DNA from: Chrysaora quinquecirrha
Lineage: Eukaryota; Cnidaria; Scyphozoa; Semaeostomeae; Pelagiidae
Assembly: GCA_014526335.1 (NCBI GenBank)
Contig: JACTAT010000168.1
Span: 291,386-355,385 of the forward strand
Reading direction: 5' to 3'
DNA: 64,000 nucleotides
The position numbers and the translations under genes are program-made. Shown piece by piece: positions 55,893 to 64,000 of the stretch (its first letter is position 1; each line of letters starts with the position of its first letter). The notes beneath the pieces are model-generated. The model did no database searches, had not been told where the DNA came from, and saw only the letters and a list, made by a program, of their open reading frames with translations.

Positions 55893-56690
55893 ATGGCAAC
55901 GTTCCAGGTTTCACCTACAGAGAGGTTCTCGTTCAAGCCCGATGAATGGTCGAAGTGGATAAGAAGATTCGAACGCTTCAGACTTGCGTCAGAGCTGAAC
56001 AAGAAAGAAGAGGAAAGCCAAGTAAACACGCTCATCTATTCGATGGGAGATGAAGCAGATGACATTTTGAAGTCATTCGATTTAGCAGCGGAGGACCGGA
56101 AGAAGTACAGCATAGTAAAGCAAAAGTTTGAGGGGGCATTTCATCATCAAACGTAACGTGATCTTCGAACGTGCCCATTTCAACATGCGTGTACAAACTG
56201 AGGGTGAGTCTGTTGACAACTTTATAACTGATTTGTATACCCTTGCTGAATTTTGCAACTTCGGTAATCGACGCGATGAATTAATTCGAGATAGAATTGT
56301 GGTTGGAATAAGGGACAAAGCCTTATCAGAGCGACTTCAACTGGAGGCAGATTTGACGCTGGAAAAAGCCGTCAACCTGGTTCGCCAGAAGGAGGTTGTC
56401 CGAAAACAACAAAATTTGATGACTCATTCAGTTTTCACAGGGCCTAAGATAGACGTGCTGAAAGATGGAAAGCAGTGGAGACAGATACCAGACCAACAGA
56501 AATGGTTGAGAAGAGAGAAACAAGCACGAGTAACTCAGATGGAACAGATTTCTTCGAAGTCAGACACAAAGAAGTGCGATCAATGTTTTGGTCCTCCCCA
56601 TAAAAGAATAAACTGCCCGGCTAGAAATTCTCAATGCAATTCATGTTGAAAAAATGGGACATTGGAAAAGGGCTTGCAGAAACAAACGTC
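55893..56690 (+). pseudogene. Gypsy gag with CCHC zinc knuckles
   Basis: Starts at ATG 55893 (MATFQVSPTERFSFKPDEWS), the canonical opening of this Gypsy gag group, with WIRRFERFRLASEL. A frameshift near 56150 ends the first frame; the protein continues in the overlapping frame (FERAHFNMRVQTEGESVDNF, FCNFGNRRDELIRDRIVVGI, KAVNLVRQKE). The knuckles are CDQCFGPPHKRINCP and, after a TGA replacing the second Cys-side Gly codon at about 56647, KMGHWKRACRNK. Gag packages element RNA into particles. The frameshift and the stop are the only visible lesions. Confidence 0.88.
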
Positions 56691-57151
56691 TTAATGAAGT
56701 CTCAGGTGAGATCTTTCCAATTTATTCTGCTGACAATGATGATCATTTATTTCTGGGTGAAGTTTACATTGATGCAGTAAAGAGTAGTTGTACTCATCAC
56801 GATATGCCTTTGCAGGCAGAGGTTTGTTTGAACCAAAATAAGCTGAAATTTAAACTAGATTCAGGAGCAGATGTCTCTGTTATTCCTCATTCATTGTTTG
56901 AAAGGCTTGCTGAAAAGGAGAGTCTAAAATTGGTGCCAACGTATAAAATATTATTAGGTCCAAGTAATTATAAAATCAAATGCTCAGGAAAATTCACGGG
57001 AAAATTAAGTGCAAACAGCCACTCTCTACAAGAAGAATTTTATGTTGTGAAAGGTCTTCACACTCCTTTGTTGGGAAGAATGGCTAGCTCTAAGCTAAAT
57101 TTAATAAAGAAAGTTGAAACAGTTGCAGTTAATGCCAATGAAATTGATTAA
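56654..57151 (+). pseudogene. Gypsy aspartic protease region
   Basis: Shares the frame after the gag stop. The retroviral-type protease motif KFKLDSGADVSVIPHSLF (DSGA catalytic triad) lies near residue 72 and the flap-like LLGPSNYKIKCSGKFTGKL follows; LLGRMASSKLNLI closes the domain. A TAA at 57149-57151 separates it from the RT in the same frame, a single nonsense change. The enzyme would process the Gag-Pol polyprotein. Confidence 0.88.
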
Positions 57152-58240
57152 AATTATACAGAAAATATCATTAAAGCTTATCCTTCTCTTTTTAAAGGTC
57201 TGGGAGAAATAGAGGGTGTATATAGAATCAGGTTAATACCTGAGCCTACTCCCTTTGCTTTGATGGTGCCTAGAAAAGTACCATTACCACTACTTGAGAA
57301 AACAAAAGCGGAATTAGATAGAATGCTTGAAATAGGAGTAATTTCTCAAGTAATTGAACCAACTCAGTGGTGTTCACCTATGGTTGTTGTCCCAAAACCA
57401 AGTGGTTATGTACGCATATGTGTTGACCTAACAAAATTAAATGAAAATATTTTGAGAGAAGTCCACCCCTTGCCTTCTGTGGATTACACCTTAGCCAAAT
57501 TTGGTGGGTCAAAGATTTTCTCCAAAATGGATGCAAACAGTGCATTTTGGCAACGTAAATTATCTGATGAATCTCGTTTGCTGACAACATTTTTGACTCC
57601 TTGGGGGCGTTTTTGTTTCAATCGCCTGCCCTATTGCATATCCACTGGAAGCGAACAATTCCAGAGGTGTATGAGTGAAAAACTTGAAGGTTTTGAAGGA
57701 GTTGAGGTACTTATTGATGATATAATTGTCCATGGTGCTGATCAACAGCAGCATGACAAGCGACTTGCTGCTGTCCTCACTAAATTAGCTGAAGCTAATA
57801 TAACACTGAATAAGAAAAAGTGCGAATTTAATGTGAGAACTGTGAAAGTTTTAGGCCACATTATATCTTCAAATGGAATTTCTGCCGATCCAATGAAAGT
57901 AAATGCAATTACTTCCATGCAGAAACCAAAAAATGTAAAAGAATTACGATCTTTCCTTGGGATGGTCAACCATCTTAGTAAATTCAAAAGTCATTTAGCA
58001 AGTGAAACAATACCGTTGAGAGACTTGCTATGTAAAGATAATCAGTGGTACTTGGGTGAAGAACAGGATAAATCATTTCTGAATGTAAAGCATTCACTTG
58101 GACATCAAGTGACTACATTCTGGGAAAACAAATCATTGGTGAAACTGATCACAAGCCATTGATTCCTTTGTTGACTACATACATGGTGGAGAAACTTCCT
58201 CCAAGAATCCAGAGATTCAAAATGTGACTCAACTCATGCG
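57152..58240 (+). pseudogene. Gypsy reverse transcriptase with internally deleted RNase H
   Basis: RT blocks in order: SLFKGLGEIEGVYRIRLIPE, MVPRKVPLPLLEKTKAELDR, VVPKPSGYVRICVDLTKLNE, FSKMDANSAFWQ, FNRLPYCISTGSEQFQ, and the active site VEVLIDDIIVHG (a LIDD variant of the usual Y/F-x-DD), then LGHIISSNGISADPMKV and LRSFLGMVNHLSKF. RNase H normally follows with a catalytic DxS start, but here HSLGHQVTTFW (58110) passes directly to its late part (IIGETDHKPLIPLL, PPRIQRFK) in a shifted frame. This implies deletion of most of the RNase H N-terminal half, with a stop near 58225. Confidence 0.9.
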
Positions 58241-59416
58241 ATTTCAAATCAAGAAAATCATTCATGTTCCTGGCAAGCAAATGTACACATCAGACACGTT
58301 GTCAAGAATGTCAGCAGCTGAGCAGTCGGCAAAGAGCCTGATTGATCATGACGAAATGACACTGTATGTTGCAAATGTAGTTGAGGCATTGCCAATTTCT
58401 GATGTGCAGCTGCAACAAATCACCCAGGCACAGGAGAGCGACCCTGTTTGCTGCAAACTAAAAGAATTTATACTGGAAGGATGGCCAGAGAAGTATAAAA
58501 TATCTGATTCTCTTAAACCTTATTGGAATTTCCAGGGGGAACTTTCCATTGTTCAAAATGTCATACTAAAATCTATGCAAATTGTGATACCTTCTGTAAT
58601 GCGACTTGATGTTTTAGATAAAATTCATCAAGGACATCAAGGTGTTGTGAAATGTAGAAGCCGAGCTAAACAATCTGTTTGGTGGCCAGGAATTAGTAGG
58701 GAAATCCAAGATATGGTTCAATCTTGTAGAATTTGTGCAGAGCACAAAAGAAAACCCCCGAACCTTTGAATCCCACAGCATTTCCAGAAAGACCTTGGCA
58801 GCTTGTGGGTATTGATTTCTTTCATACCAAGGAATCTGACTATCTATTAATAGTTGATTACTATTCTAGATACATTGAAGTTGCAGGTATGAACAAAGGC
58901 AAAAGAGCACCTGATGTAATCAGAACATTGAAGGATATATTTGCTAGGCATGGCATACCTGAAGAAATAAGATCTGACAATGGGCCTCCGTTTGATAGCA
59001 GTGAATTCACACATTTTGCCAGAGAATGGGACATTCAACTAAGCCCTTCCAGTCCATACTACCCTCAGTCAAATGGTGAAGCAGAGAGGTCAGTGCAAAC
59101 AATTAAGAACATCTTGAAGAAAGAGAAAGACAAGCATCAGGCATTGCTAGCTTACAGATCGACTCCACTTCAAAATTGTTTCTCGCCTGCTGAATTGTTG
59201 ATGGGAAGGAAACTCAGAACAACAGTTCCTGTTTTCCATGCACAGCTTGAACCAAAGTGGCCAGATCTCAGCAAGTTGAATGAAAAAGAAGCAGCATACA
59301 GGCAAAAGCAACAAGTGTATTACAATAAACGTCATAATGCAAAACCATTATCTCCATTATGCACAGGACAGGAAGTGAAAAATCAAGAATCATGCACAAC
59401 CTGGCATTGTTGTTGA
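58224..59416 (+). pseudogene. Gypsy integrase
   Basis: The frame 58224-58769 has the end of RNase H (QIKKIIHVPGKQMYTSDTLS) and the HHCC finger HQGHQGVVKCRSRAKQSVWW followed by CRICAEHKRK. A frameshift near 58765 moves to 58733-59416, which holds the integrase core: LVGIDFFHTKES (first D), IRSDNGPPFDSSEF (second D) and YPQSNGEAERSVQTIK (E), a complete DD35E triad. AELLMGRKLRTTVPV and the PLSPLCTGQEVK segment follow, then another frameshift at the C-terminus near 59390. The integrase would insert cDNA into the genome. Confidence 0.92.
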
Positions 59417-59670
59417 AAAATCACAAAGTCCAAGACAGTACGTCATTGCAACTCCGACATCAGAAGTGAAACGTAACAGAGTTCAACTCACTCCTCTATC
59501 TTCATCAGAAACAACAATAGCATCTAGTCAAAAACTGAAAGCCCAGTCCCAGTATCTCAGGAAAAAGTAATTCCACCTTTGAATATATTAAGCAGACCAA
59601 AGAGGCTGATAAAACCTTCCCTCAAGGCACGTGAAAATATGAACAACAAATAGCATTTGTATGAACTTTA

Positions 59671-59680
59671 GAAAGGGAGG
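59671..59680 (+). promoter_or_regulatory. Polypurine tract
   Basis: GAAAGGGAGG directly before the 3' LTR start, the expected plus-strand primer. Confidence 0.85.
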
Positions 59681-59885
59681 TGTTGTGTTATAATGTTAAT
59701 GTTAATATTGTTTTAGAACCCAAGAGACAACATACGCATGTATCTTTCTAATGCACGTTGTTATGTCTTGTGATTATGTAGATTATTATGTAAACTATAA
59801 AAGGAATGTTCACAGATTTAGTTGGTTAGTTGTTGGCTTGAAACACAGGTCTGTTTTTTGTGTCTCCTCTCAACTCAACACAACA
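59681..59885 (+). repeat. 3' LTR, 205 bp, with TATA box
   Basis: Starts TGTTGTGTTATAATG and ends CTCAACTCAACACAACA; the ends form 9-bp inverted repeats. A TATA box (CTATAAAAGG) at about 59795-59804 marks a promoter whose transcript would start about 25-30 bp later. Confidence 0.93.
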
Positions 59886-60827
59886 TAAAATTCTCCTAAA
59901 ATTTCTGCAGCAAGTTGGACATTATTTCTGCTGATGATTCCACGAATATTCTCAAGATTTATCACGCATCCCGACTCTTTTGTCCTGTCTTTGGATTTTC
60001 TTCCCCTCAGAGGAAAAACAGATCAAAAGACACGTTAATTTATTTGGAATCTTACGAGGGATCTTGCCCATATTCTTTCGGGTTTTAAGAAGAGTTCTTG
60101 CTTTGACAAGCTTCAGAAATCCCCACGGTAAGAGTTGTGTTTTCCTCTCAGTTTTCCTCTAAAATTTTTCCACTAATAACACAGTTAAAAATAAAACCAC
60201 TGTGCACGCAATGTAAACAAAAAAAAAACACGTAATGAAACTCAAATAGGCCTAAATTTTCTTTGCCTTCCTTGAAAAAGTCAGATCTCAAATACAAAAA
60301 AGTTGAGATTAAGTGAGTAGAATATTTTTTTTATGAAGGTCATTTGAAATTGAAGTTTTGGAGTTTTCTGTTGGATATGAGAAAAGGAAGGAGTATTGAA
60401 TTTACATAGGAGTAATTTTGCATAAGATAGGATTTTAATTAAGTGCAGACAGTTCATAAACATTTTGTGACATTATAGTTTAAGTTGACAGAGATATCCC
60501 TCACCTCTATGAATACCACTTGCTCACTATGGTATGGTGATAAGCAAGGGGGAAAAATGTTTCAAACAATCAGAGTTCATGTTGACAGCTACAACCAACC
60601 AATCAGAATGCACGAAAGACAATAGAATTTTGCGCTGAAGCGGGTAGTGGCGGCCATTGAGGACGCGAGCTGCGAGAAAATGCCCCTCAAATTCCAGCTT
60701 TGTTGCACGCGTATTTTCTTGTTAACAACTCGAAGCAACCATTTTTTTGAAGAAAAAGGGTTAGTCCAGATTTCCATCGTCTGCATTTTTAAATTTCCGC
60801 CTAATACCAATTATATGGCCAAATAAA
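59886..60827. repeat. Unclassified interspersed repeat related to 22.6-23.1 kb
   Basis: About 59990-60580 shares with 22600-23100 the phrases TTTGGAAT.TTAC, ATATTCTTTC, AAGAAGAGTT.TTGCTTTGA, AAATC.CCACG and GTGCAGACAG in the same order. No gene is recognised. The last part (60600-60830) contains a GC-rich GCGGCCATTGAGGACGCGAG stretch. Confidence 0.5.
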
Positions 60828-61154
60828 TTTGGCCTAATTCGCCCTGTTTGTATACAGCTAAATTTCCTCACAAATCGAAGGTAAAAATCATCTCAAAATC
60901 AACACTTACCCTGCAAAACTCCTGGAAGACCAGGCTTGTCAGTGAACAAAAGTTTATGAATAAAAATAACATCCTCTGCCAGCATGTTTCGCAATTTGAA
61001 TGCACATTTTGCTGTCAAAACAGAAGACCATTCAGCTATCAACTTGCTGCAACCACAATAAACTGGAACTTGTAAATACCATAACATTATTGGCCTAAGA
61101 ACAACGAACATAACAACAACATCAAACCGCAGAGGGCCAAGGGCGATCGTTCAC
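60828..61154 (+). repeat. Left ~327-bp TIR
   Basis: Near-identical inverted partner of 63671-63998. A 60-bp segment (60931-60990) is completely identical between the arms. Confidence 0.95.
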
Positions 61155-61375
61155 ATCGATTTCGCCTCGTTTCACGTGATAGTTGTTTATCTTTTCTATC
61201 AAATCAGCTGATTATCGCACGGAGCTCTCAAGTTGCATATTCTTCCCTGCCCTCTTTTGATTTTGTCCATATCTGCTTCTTAATTATAAAAATTGGTTCA
61301 GCTCAAGGGGGCGGGGGCTACATTAGCATGCGGCTGGGAGGCTTGCCCATGATTTTTCTCATTTATGAGTCACAG

Positions 61376-61414
61376 TTTTGGCGCGAAAAGGGGTTTTGTA
61401 CATTGGCGGGAAAG
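61376..61414 (+). promoter_or_regulatory. Two E2F-like sites upstream of the RING-gene exon 1
   Basis: TTTTGGCGCGAAAA (61376-61389) and ATTGGCGGGAAAG (61402-61414) both fit the E2F consensus (TTTSSCGC / TTGGCGGGAA), 50-85 bp before the start codon. The first is nearly palindromic. Two such sites in AT-rich DNA are unlikely by chance; a cell-cycle-linked promoter is inference. Confidence 0.5.
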
Positions 61415-61460
61415 TAAACTAAGTACAGAAAAGATTTTACCTGTATTTTAATAATATTTA

Positions 61461-61727
61461 TTGAGAATGCCAAAGTTATTTACAAAGTCTTGTCATAATC
61501 CTCATCATCATCTTTGGAATGGTGAAGAAGAAGGAAAAATTAGTTGCTTGAGAGCAAATGGATTGGCAGAAGTAGCTAACATTTATAAGAGCCTGGAGGC
61601 AGAACAGGGTGGACGCAGAGAATACTATATTTCAAATAGTTGCTCACATTGTTTACTTAGATTTTGCAAAAAAGGAGTTTTGAGTGATGATTTAGAACAG
61701 AACATTTCCACATCCTTGACTGATAAG
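61461..61727 (+). pseudogene. RING-like gene of long-TIR element, exon 1
   Basis: The first exon opens with an ATG at 61461 (MRMPKLFTKSC; a second ATG lies two codons on). It has a Cys/His-containing region: CHNPHHHLWNGEEEGKISCL, REYYISNSCSHCLLRFC. It runs to GAT AAG at 61727 before a GTTTGA donor. Splicing to 61961 is in phase 0. I do not recognise this domain; the C/H pattern could bind zinc. It is the only gene between the long inverted repeats. The exon itself is free of lesions. Confidence 0.6.
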
Positions 61728-61960
61728 GTTTGAATAACTTTTCTAGATTTCAATTCATTATTTAAAATAACTAACTAAAAAACAAGGAACATATGAGATG
61801 TTCAAAAAAGTTAATTAGCTATGTTAGTAATCAATAGATTTGCTAATCTTCATTTGGGTGCATAATTGTGCCTATTTCATTTGATAGAAGATGCAAAAAT
61901 ATTATTTTCAGTAAAGAAATCAACACCACTCATACATAGTTCTTTTTTTTCTTTTACCAG
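61728..61960 (+). other. Intron 1 of the RING-like gene
   Basis: 233 bp, GT-AG, with a polypyrimidine tract (TTCTTTTTTTTCTTTTACCAG) before the acceptor. Phase 0. Confidence 0.65.
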
Positions 61961-63037
61961 ATTCATTTAGTTTTAAAGAAATATGGCATTAGTTGTACAA
62001 CTGTGAATGAAATGGAATGGGAATCCTCATATACAGAAAGCACAGAATCATCCAGTCAATGAGACAGTTCTTCAACAATCTTCACTTCATCCAGTCAATT
62101 ACTGCAGTTTTCCTCATCATCTCATCTTGAAACAATTGAACAGTCATGCCAAACAGAAAGTCTAGGAACAATTACAATAAGTCAAGAAGTGTACGATGAC
62201 CTTGTCTTGAAGTCTGAAGCAGCATTTGATCTCAAGGATGAAATAACAAAAGTTAGACAAAAATGTACAGAGTTGTTTGGTAGTGATGAAAATCCTAAAA
62301 GGGATCCAAAGAAATTTGAATTAATCTGCCAACAAGCTGGAGCTAACAATATATTCGTGATCAGGTTATCTCAGCTTTTAGTAACTGTAAGGAAGTGGAA
62401 TATGTGACACTCCTTAACCTGGTTGATTCTTACTGTCCTCTTGTCTTGAGTCTGTATTCAATTGAATTCAAGAACAACCATTTTTTGCATTACACTCAAT
62501 CAGTTCTACCGTGTTGGGTGATGTTGATGGTTTTTAAGAGAAGACATTACAATAAAGTACTTCTCATTCTTCTCACCACTTTCAACCATCTGAAAAAATC
62601 AAATCATCCACTATATGACATCCTGATGCAATCTTTGAATGCTTTTGATGAATATCCTGTTGAAAATTTTCACTCTGTTCTCAGAGGCAGGACAAAATCA
62701 ACTGATACAGGTGAGCAAATCTTTTTAAAGGCAAGGGAAATTGATGCCTGCAAACATGAATTGCATGAGTTCAAGTCTTGGTTTGTACCCTTGCGTAAAT
62801 ACAGTTTTTGCCCAGCAAAGATCAAACTGTTGAAAGTGAAAGCAGCAAAATTCCTTGTCGAGAAATTTGCAACATTAAGAAACAACCCAGGGCAAGGTAA
62901 AATGATCCCAAGAACGTCTAGACAAAGGAAAACAGTGACAAAGTGGATGATGCCAAACATTTGTGGTGAAATGTTGTGACCAATCAAGTCCTCCCTCTTG
63001 GATACAATGACCCAGCAAGTTCACCTTGCAGTACAAG
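61961..63037 (+). pseudogene. RING-like gene of long-TIR element, exon 2
   Basis: Begins IHLVLKKYGISCTTVNEMEW, then a serine-rich part interrupted by an in-frame TGA at about 62060. A helical part follows (SQEVYDDLVLKSEAAFDLKD, ICQQAGANNIFVIRLSQLL), then a one-base frameshift near 62370. The second half (LLNLVDSYCPLVLSLYSIEF, PVENFHSVLRGRTKSTDTGE, KAAKFLVEKFATLRNN) includes the phrase ENFHS(V/L)(L/I)R...T, which I know from multicopy unnamed cnidarian proteins. Another frameshift near 62975 leads to VLPLGYNDPASSPC before the donor at 63038. Function is unknown; the ENFHS block could be a decayed or novel nuclease/transposase fold, but I see no acidic triad. Confidence 0.6.
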
Positions 63038-63285
63038 GTAAGAAAAAATCTGCATCATAGGCATTTTCTTATGAAAAATATTCTCAACCTAAACATATTT
63101 ATCTGGAAACTTTTCAAGAGTATTGTTGTAAAATTGTATTTTTCGTCACATTTCTCTGAAAAAGTTCAACTGTTTGTGTTTGACAAGTCATGTCTGTTTC
63201 TGACAAAAGTTGCTCTCCTTCTCTTTTGAAAGAAAGTTCTATGTACAAAAATATACCTACCTTTTTATTTTTCTTTTCTCCTAAG
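63038..63285 (+). other. Intron 2 of the RING-like gene
   Basis: 248 bp, GTAAGA donor and TTTTCTCCTAAG acceptor. Joining 63037 to 63286 keeps the frame and assembles the cysteine cluster PCSTRKCDKSGC. Confidence 0.65.
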
Positions 63286-63640
63286 GAAATGTGACAAAAG
63301 TGGGTGCTCTTTAGTCAGTCCACTTTGGCGAATTTTTCAATGCGGACATTCCTTCCATGTTCAATGCAATTTACCAGCTGTCAGCGAGTGCCATGTCTGC
63401 AAGGCCCATGTCCAGAAACAGATCGAAGTTTTATCTGGTAAAGCCAATAATTCGGTGTCGAATCGCGGAGCTGCAGAACCAGAAGATGATGATGATCTCC
63501 AAGAAGAATAGGATGATGATGATGTGGAAAATGATGAAGATGATTTGAATTGCACAAGTGCTGATGTCAAGGAAGAGGCAGTCTTTGAAATGATACAGGA
63601 AATTTCATCATGGTCACGTCCTCCACTGCCTCCATGTTGA
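63286..63640 (+). pseudogene. RING-like gene of long-TIR element, exon 3 with zinc finger
   Basis: Reads KCDKSGCSLVSPLWRIFQCG, HSFHVQCNLPAVSECHVCKA: a CxxxxC...CGHxxHxxC...CxxC arrangement typical of RING or RING-like (H2 type) fingers, which in characterised proteins recruit ubiquitin-conjugating enzymes. A strongly acidic tail follows with an in-frame TAG at 63509-63511, and the natural TGA is at 63638, 30 bp before the right inverted repeat. Ubiquitin-ligase activity is inference from the motif. Confidence 0.65.
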
Positions 63641-63670
63641 TCAGCAGAAAGTGAAAAAGAAATAACTCAC

Positions 63671-63998
63671 GTGGACGATCGCCCTTGGCCCTCGCCGGTT
63701 TGACGTTGTTGTTATGTTCGTTGTTCTTAGGCCAATAATGTTATGGTATTTACAAAGTTCCAGTTTATTGTGGTTGCAGCAAGTTGATAGCTGAATGATC
63801 TTCTGTTTTGACAGCAAAATGTGCATTCCAATTGCGAAACATGCTGGCAGAGGATGTTATTTTTATTCATAAACTTTTGTTCACTGACAAGCCTGGTCTT
63901 CCAGGAGTTTTGCAGGGTAAGTGTTGATTTTCAGATGATTTTTACCTTCGATTTGTGAGGAAATTTAGCTGTATACAAACAGGGCGAATTAGGCCAAA
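63671..63998 (-). repeat. Right ~327-bp TIR, reaching the window end
   Basis: The reverse complement matches 60828-61154 with about ten differences. The last matching base is about 63998; the outer boundary is at or just past the window edge. Confidence 0.95.
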
Positions 63999-64000
63999 CT

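Larger units (their letters stand above)
55712..59885 (+). mobile_element. Ty3/Gypsy LTR retrotransposon, decayed
   Basis: Order: 54-bp remnant of the 5' LTR, primer-binding site, gag with zinc knuckles, protease, RT, partial RNase H, integrase, polypurine tract, and a complete 3' LTR of 205 bp. The pol order RT-RNase H-integrase defines the Ty3/Gypsy superfamily. Two in-frame stops, at least three frameshifts, a deletion in RNase H and the truncated 5' LTR make it non-functional. LTR ends are TGTTGTGTT and AACACAACA, perfect 9-bp inverted repeats. Confidence 0.93.
60828..63998 (+). mobile_element. Transposon-like unit with ~327-bp inverted repeats carrying a RING-like gene
   Basis: 60828-61154 and the complement of 63671-63998 align over ~327 bp with about ten differences, one of them an indel. 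The outermost shared bases are TTTGGCCTAATTCGCCCTG. Between them is a single three-exon gene on the plus strand (61461-63640). The right end coincides with the window edge, so the target duplication cannot be read. Long TIRs plus a lone multi-exon gene suggest a DNA transposon, but no DDE motif was identified, so an inverted segmental duplication around a gene is the alternative. Confidence 0.65.

Overview
This 64 kb window is eukaryotic and looks like an intergenic transposon graveyard from an animal genome. The sequence is AT-rich, has spliceosomal GT-AG introns, microsatellites, satellite-like arrays and many broken transposable-element genes. I recognise no ordinary host gene. The mixture (DIRS-type, Penelope-like, CR1/L2-like and Ty3/Gypsy retroelements, hAT, MULE and Tc1-like DNA transposons, and several repeat-borne gene families I know mainly from corals, sea anemones and Hydra) suggests a cnidarian; that is inference, not proof. 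Almost every gene carries stops, frameshifts, truncations or insertions, so the window as a whole looks inactive.

Layout. 1-3.4 kb: a DIRS-like element on the minus strand (gag, RT/RNase H, tyrosine recombinase cut by the window edge). 4.7-6.2 kb: a decayed plus-strand gene with an XPG/FEN1-like nuclease core and a cysteine-rich CXC tail. 6.3 kb: a 123-bp MITE-like hairpin. 7.14-13.49 kb: a composite MULE bounded by 23-bp inverted repeats, with three decayed minus-strand genes: a C48/Ulp1-like protease, a second XPG/FEN1-like nuclease, and a MULE transposase with SWIM and PHD-like fingers. 14.1-17.0 kb: two LINE relics. 17.15-28.4 kb: a hAT element with one intron, whose second exon is split by a nearly full-length CR1/L2-like LINE (about 19.2-26.85 kb), itself split by a 2.9-kb element ending in a 28-bp tandem repeat and a 35-bp perfect hairpin.

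28.4-34.3 kb: tandem arrays of a ~73-bp repeat in opposite orientations enclose a 1.95-kb foldback element and a Penelope-like relic. 34.3-36.9 kb: a long open RTE-like LINE ORF that begins inside the satellite array. 37-42 kb: satellites, microsatellites and tRNA-like sequences. 42.1-44.5 kb: a minus-strand LINE relic. 45.2-47.1 kb: fragments of two further repeat-borne gene families. 47.9-52.7 kb: a LINE with an SGNH-esterase ORF1, split by a 2.0-kb MULE-like element with a perfect 9-bp target duplication. 52.8-53.6 kb: a Tc1-like transposase relic and a cluster of a 10-bp ACGCGTCCCC motif. 54.4-55.7 kb: Penelope-like pieces in opposite orientations plus a LINE fragment. 55.7-59.9 kb: a Ty3/Gypsy element with a complete 205-bp 3' LTR, a truncated 5' LTR and a deleted RNase H. 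60.8-64.0 kb: a transposon-like unit with ~327-bp, roughly 97% identical inverted repeats around a three-exon gene encoding a RING-like protein, with two E2F-like sites upstream.

The strongest candidates for undescribed biology are the MULE composite that groups transposase, SUMO-type protease and FEN1-like nuclease genes, and the long-TIR RING-gene element at the right edge. Nothing here was searched against a database; family names come from motif recognition.
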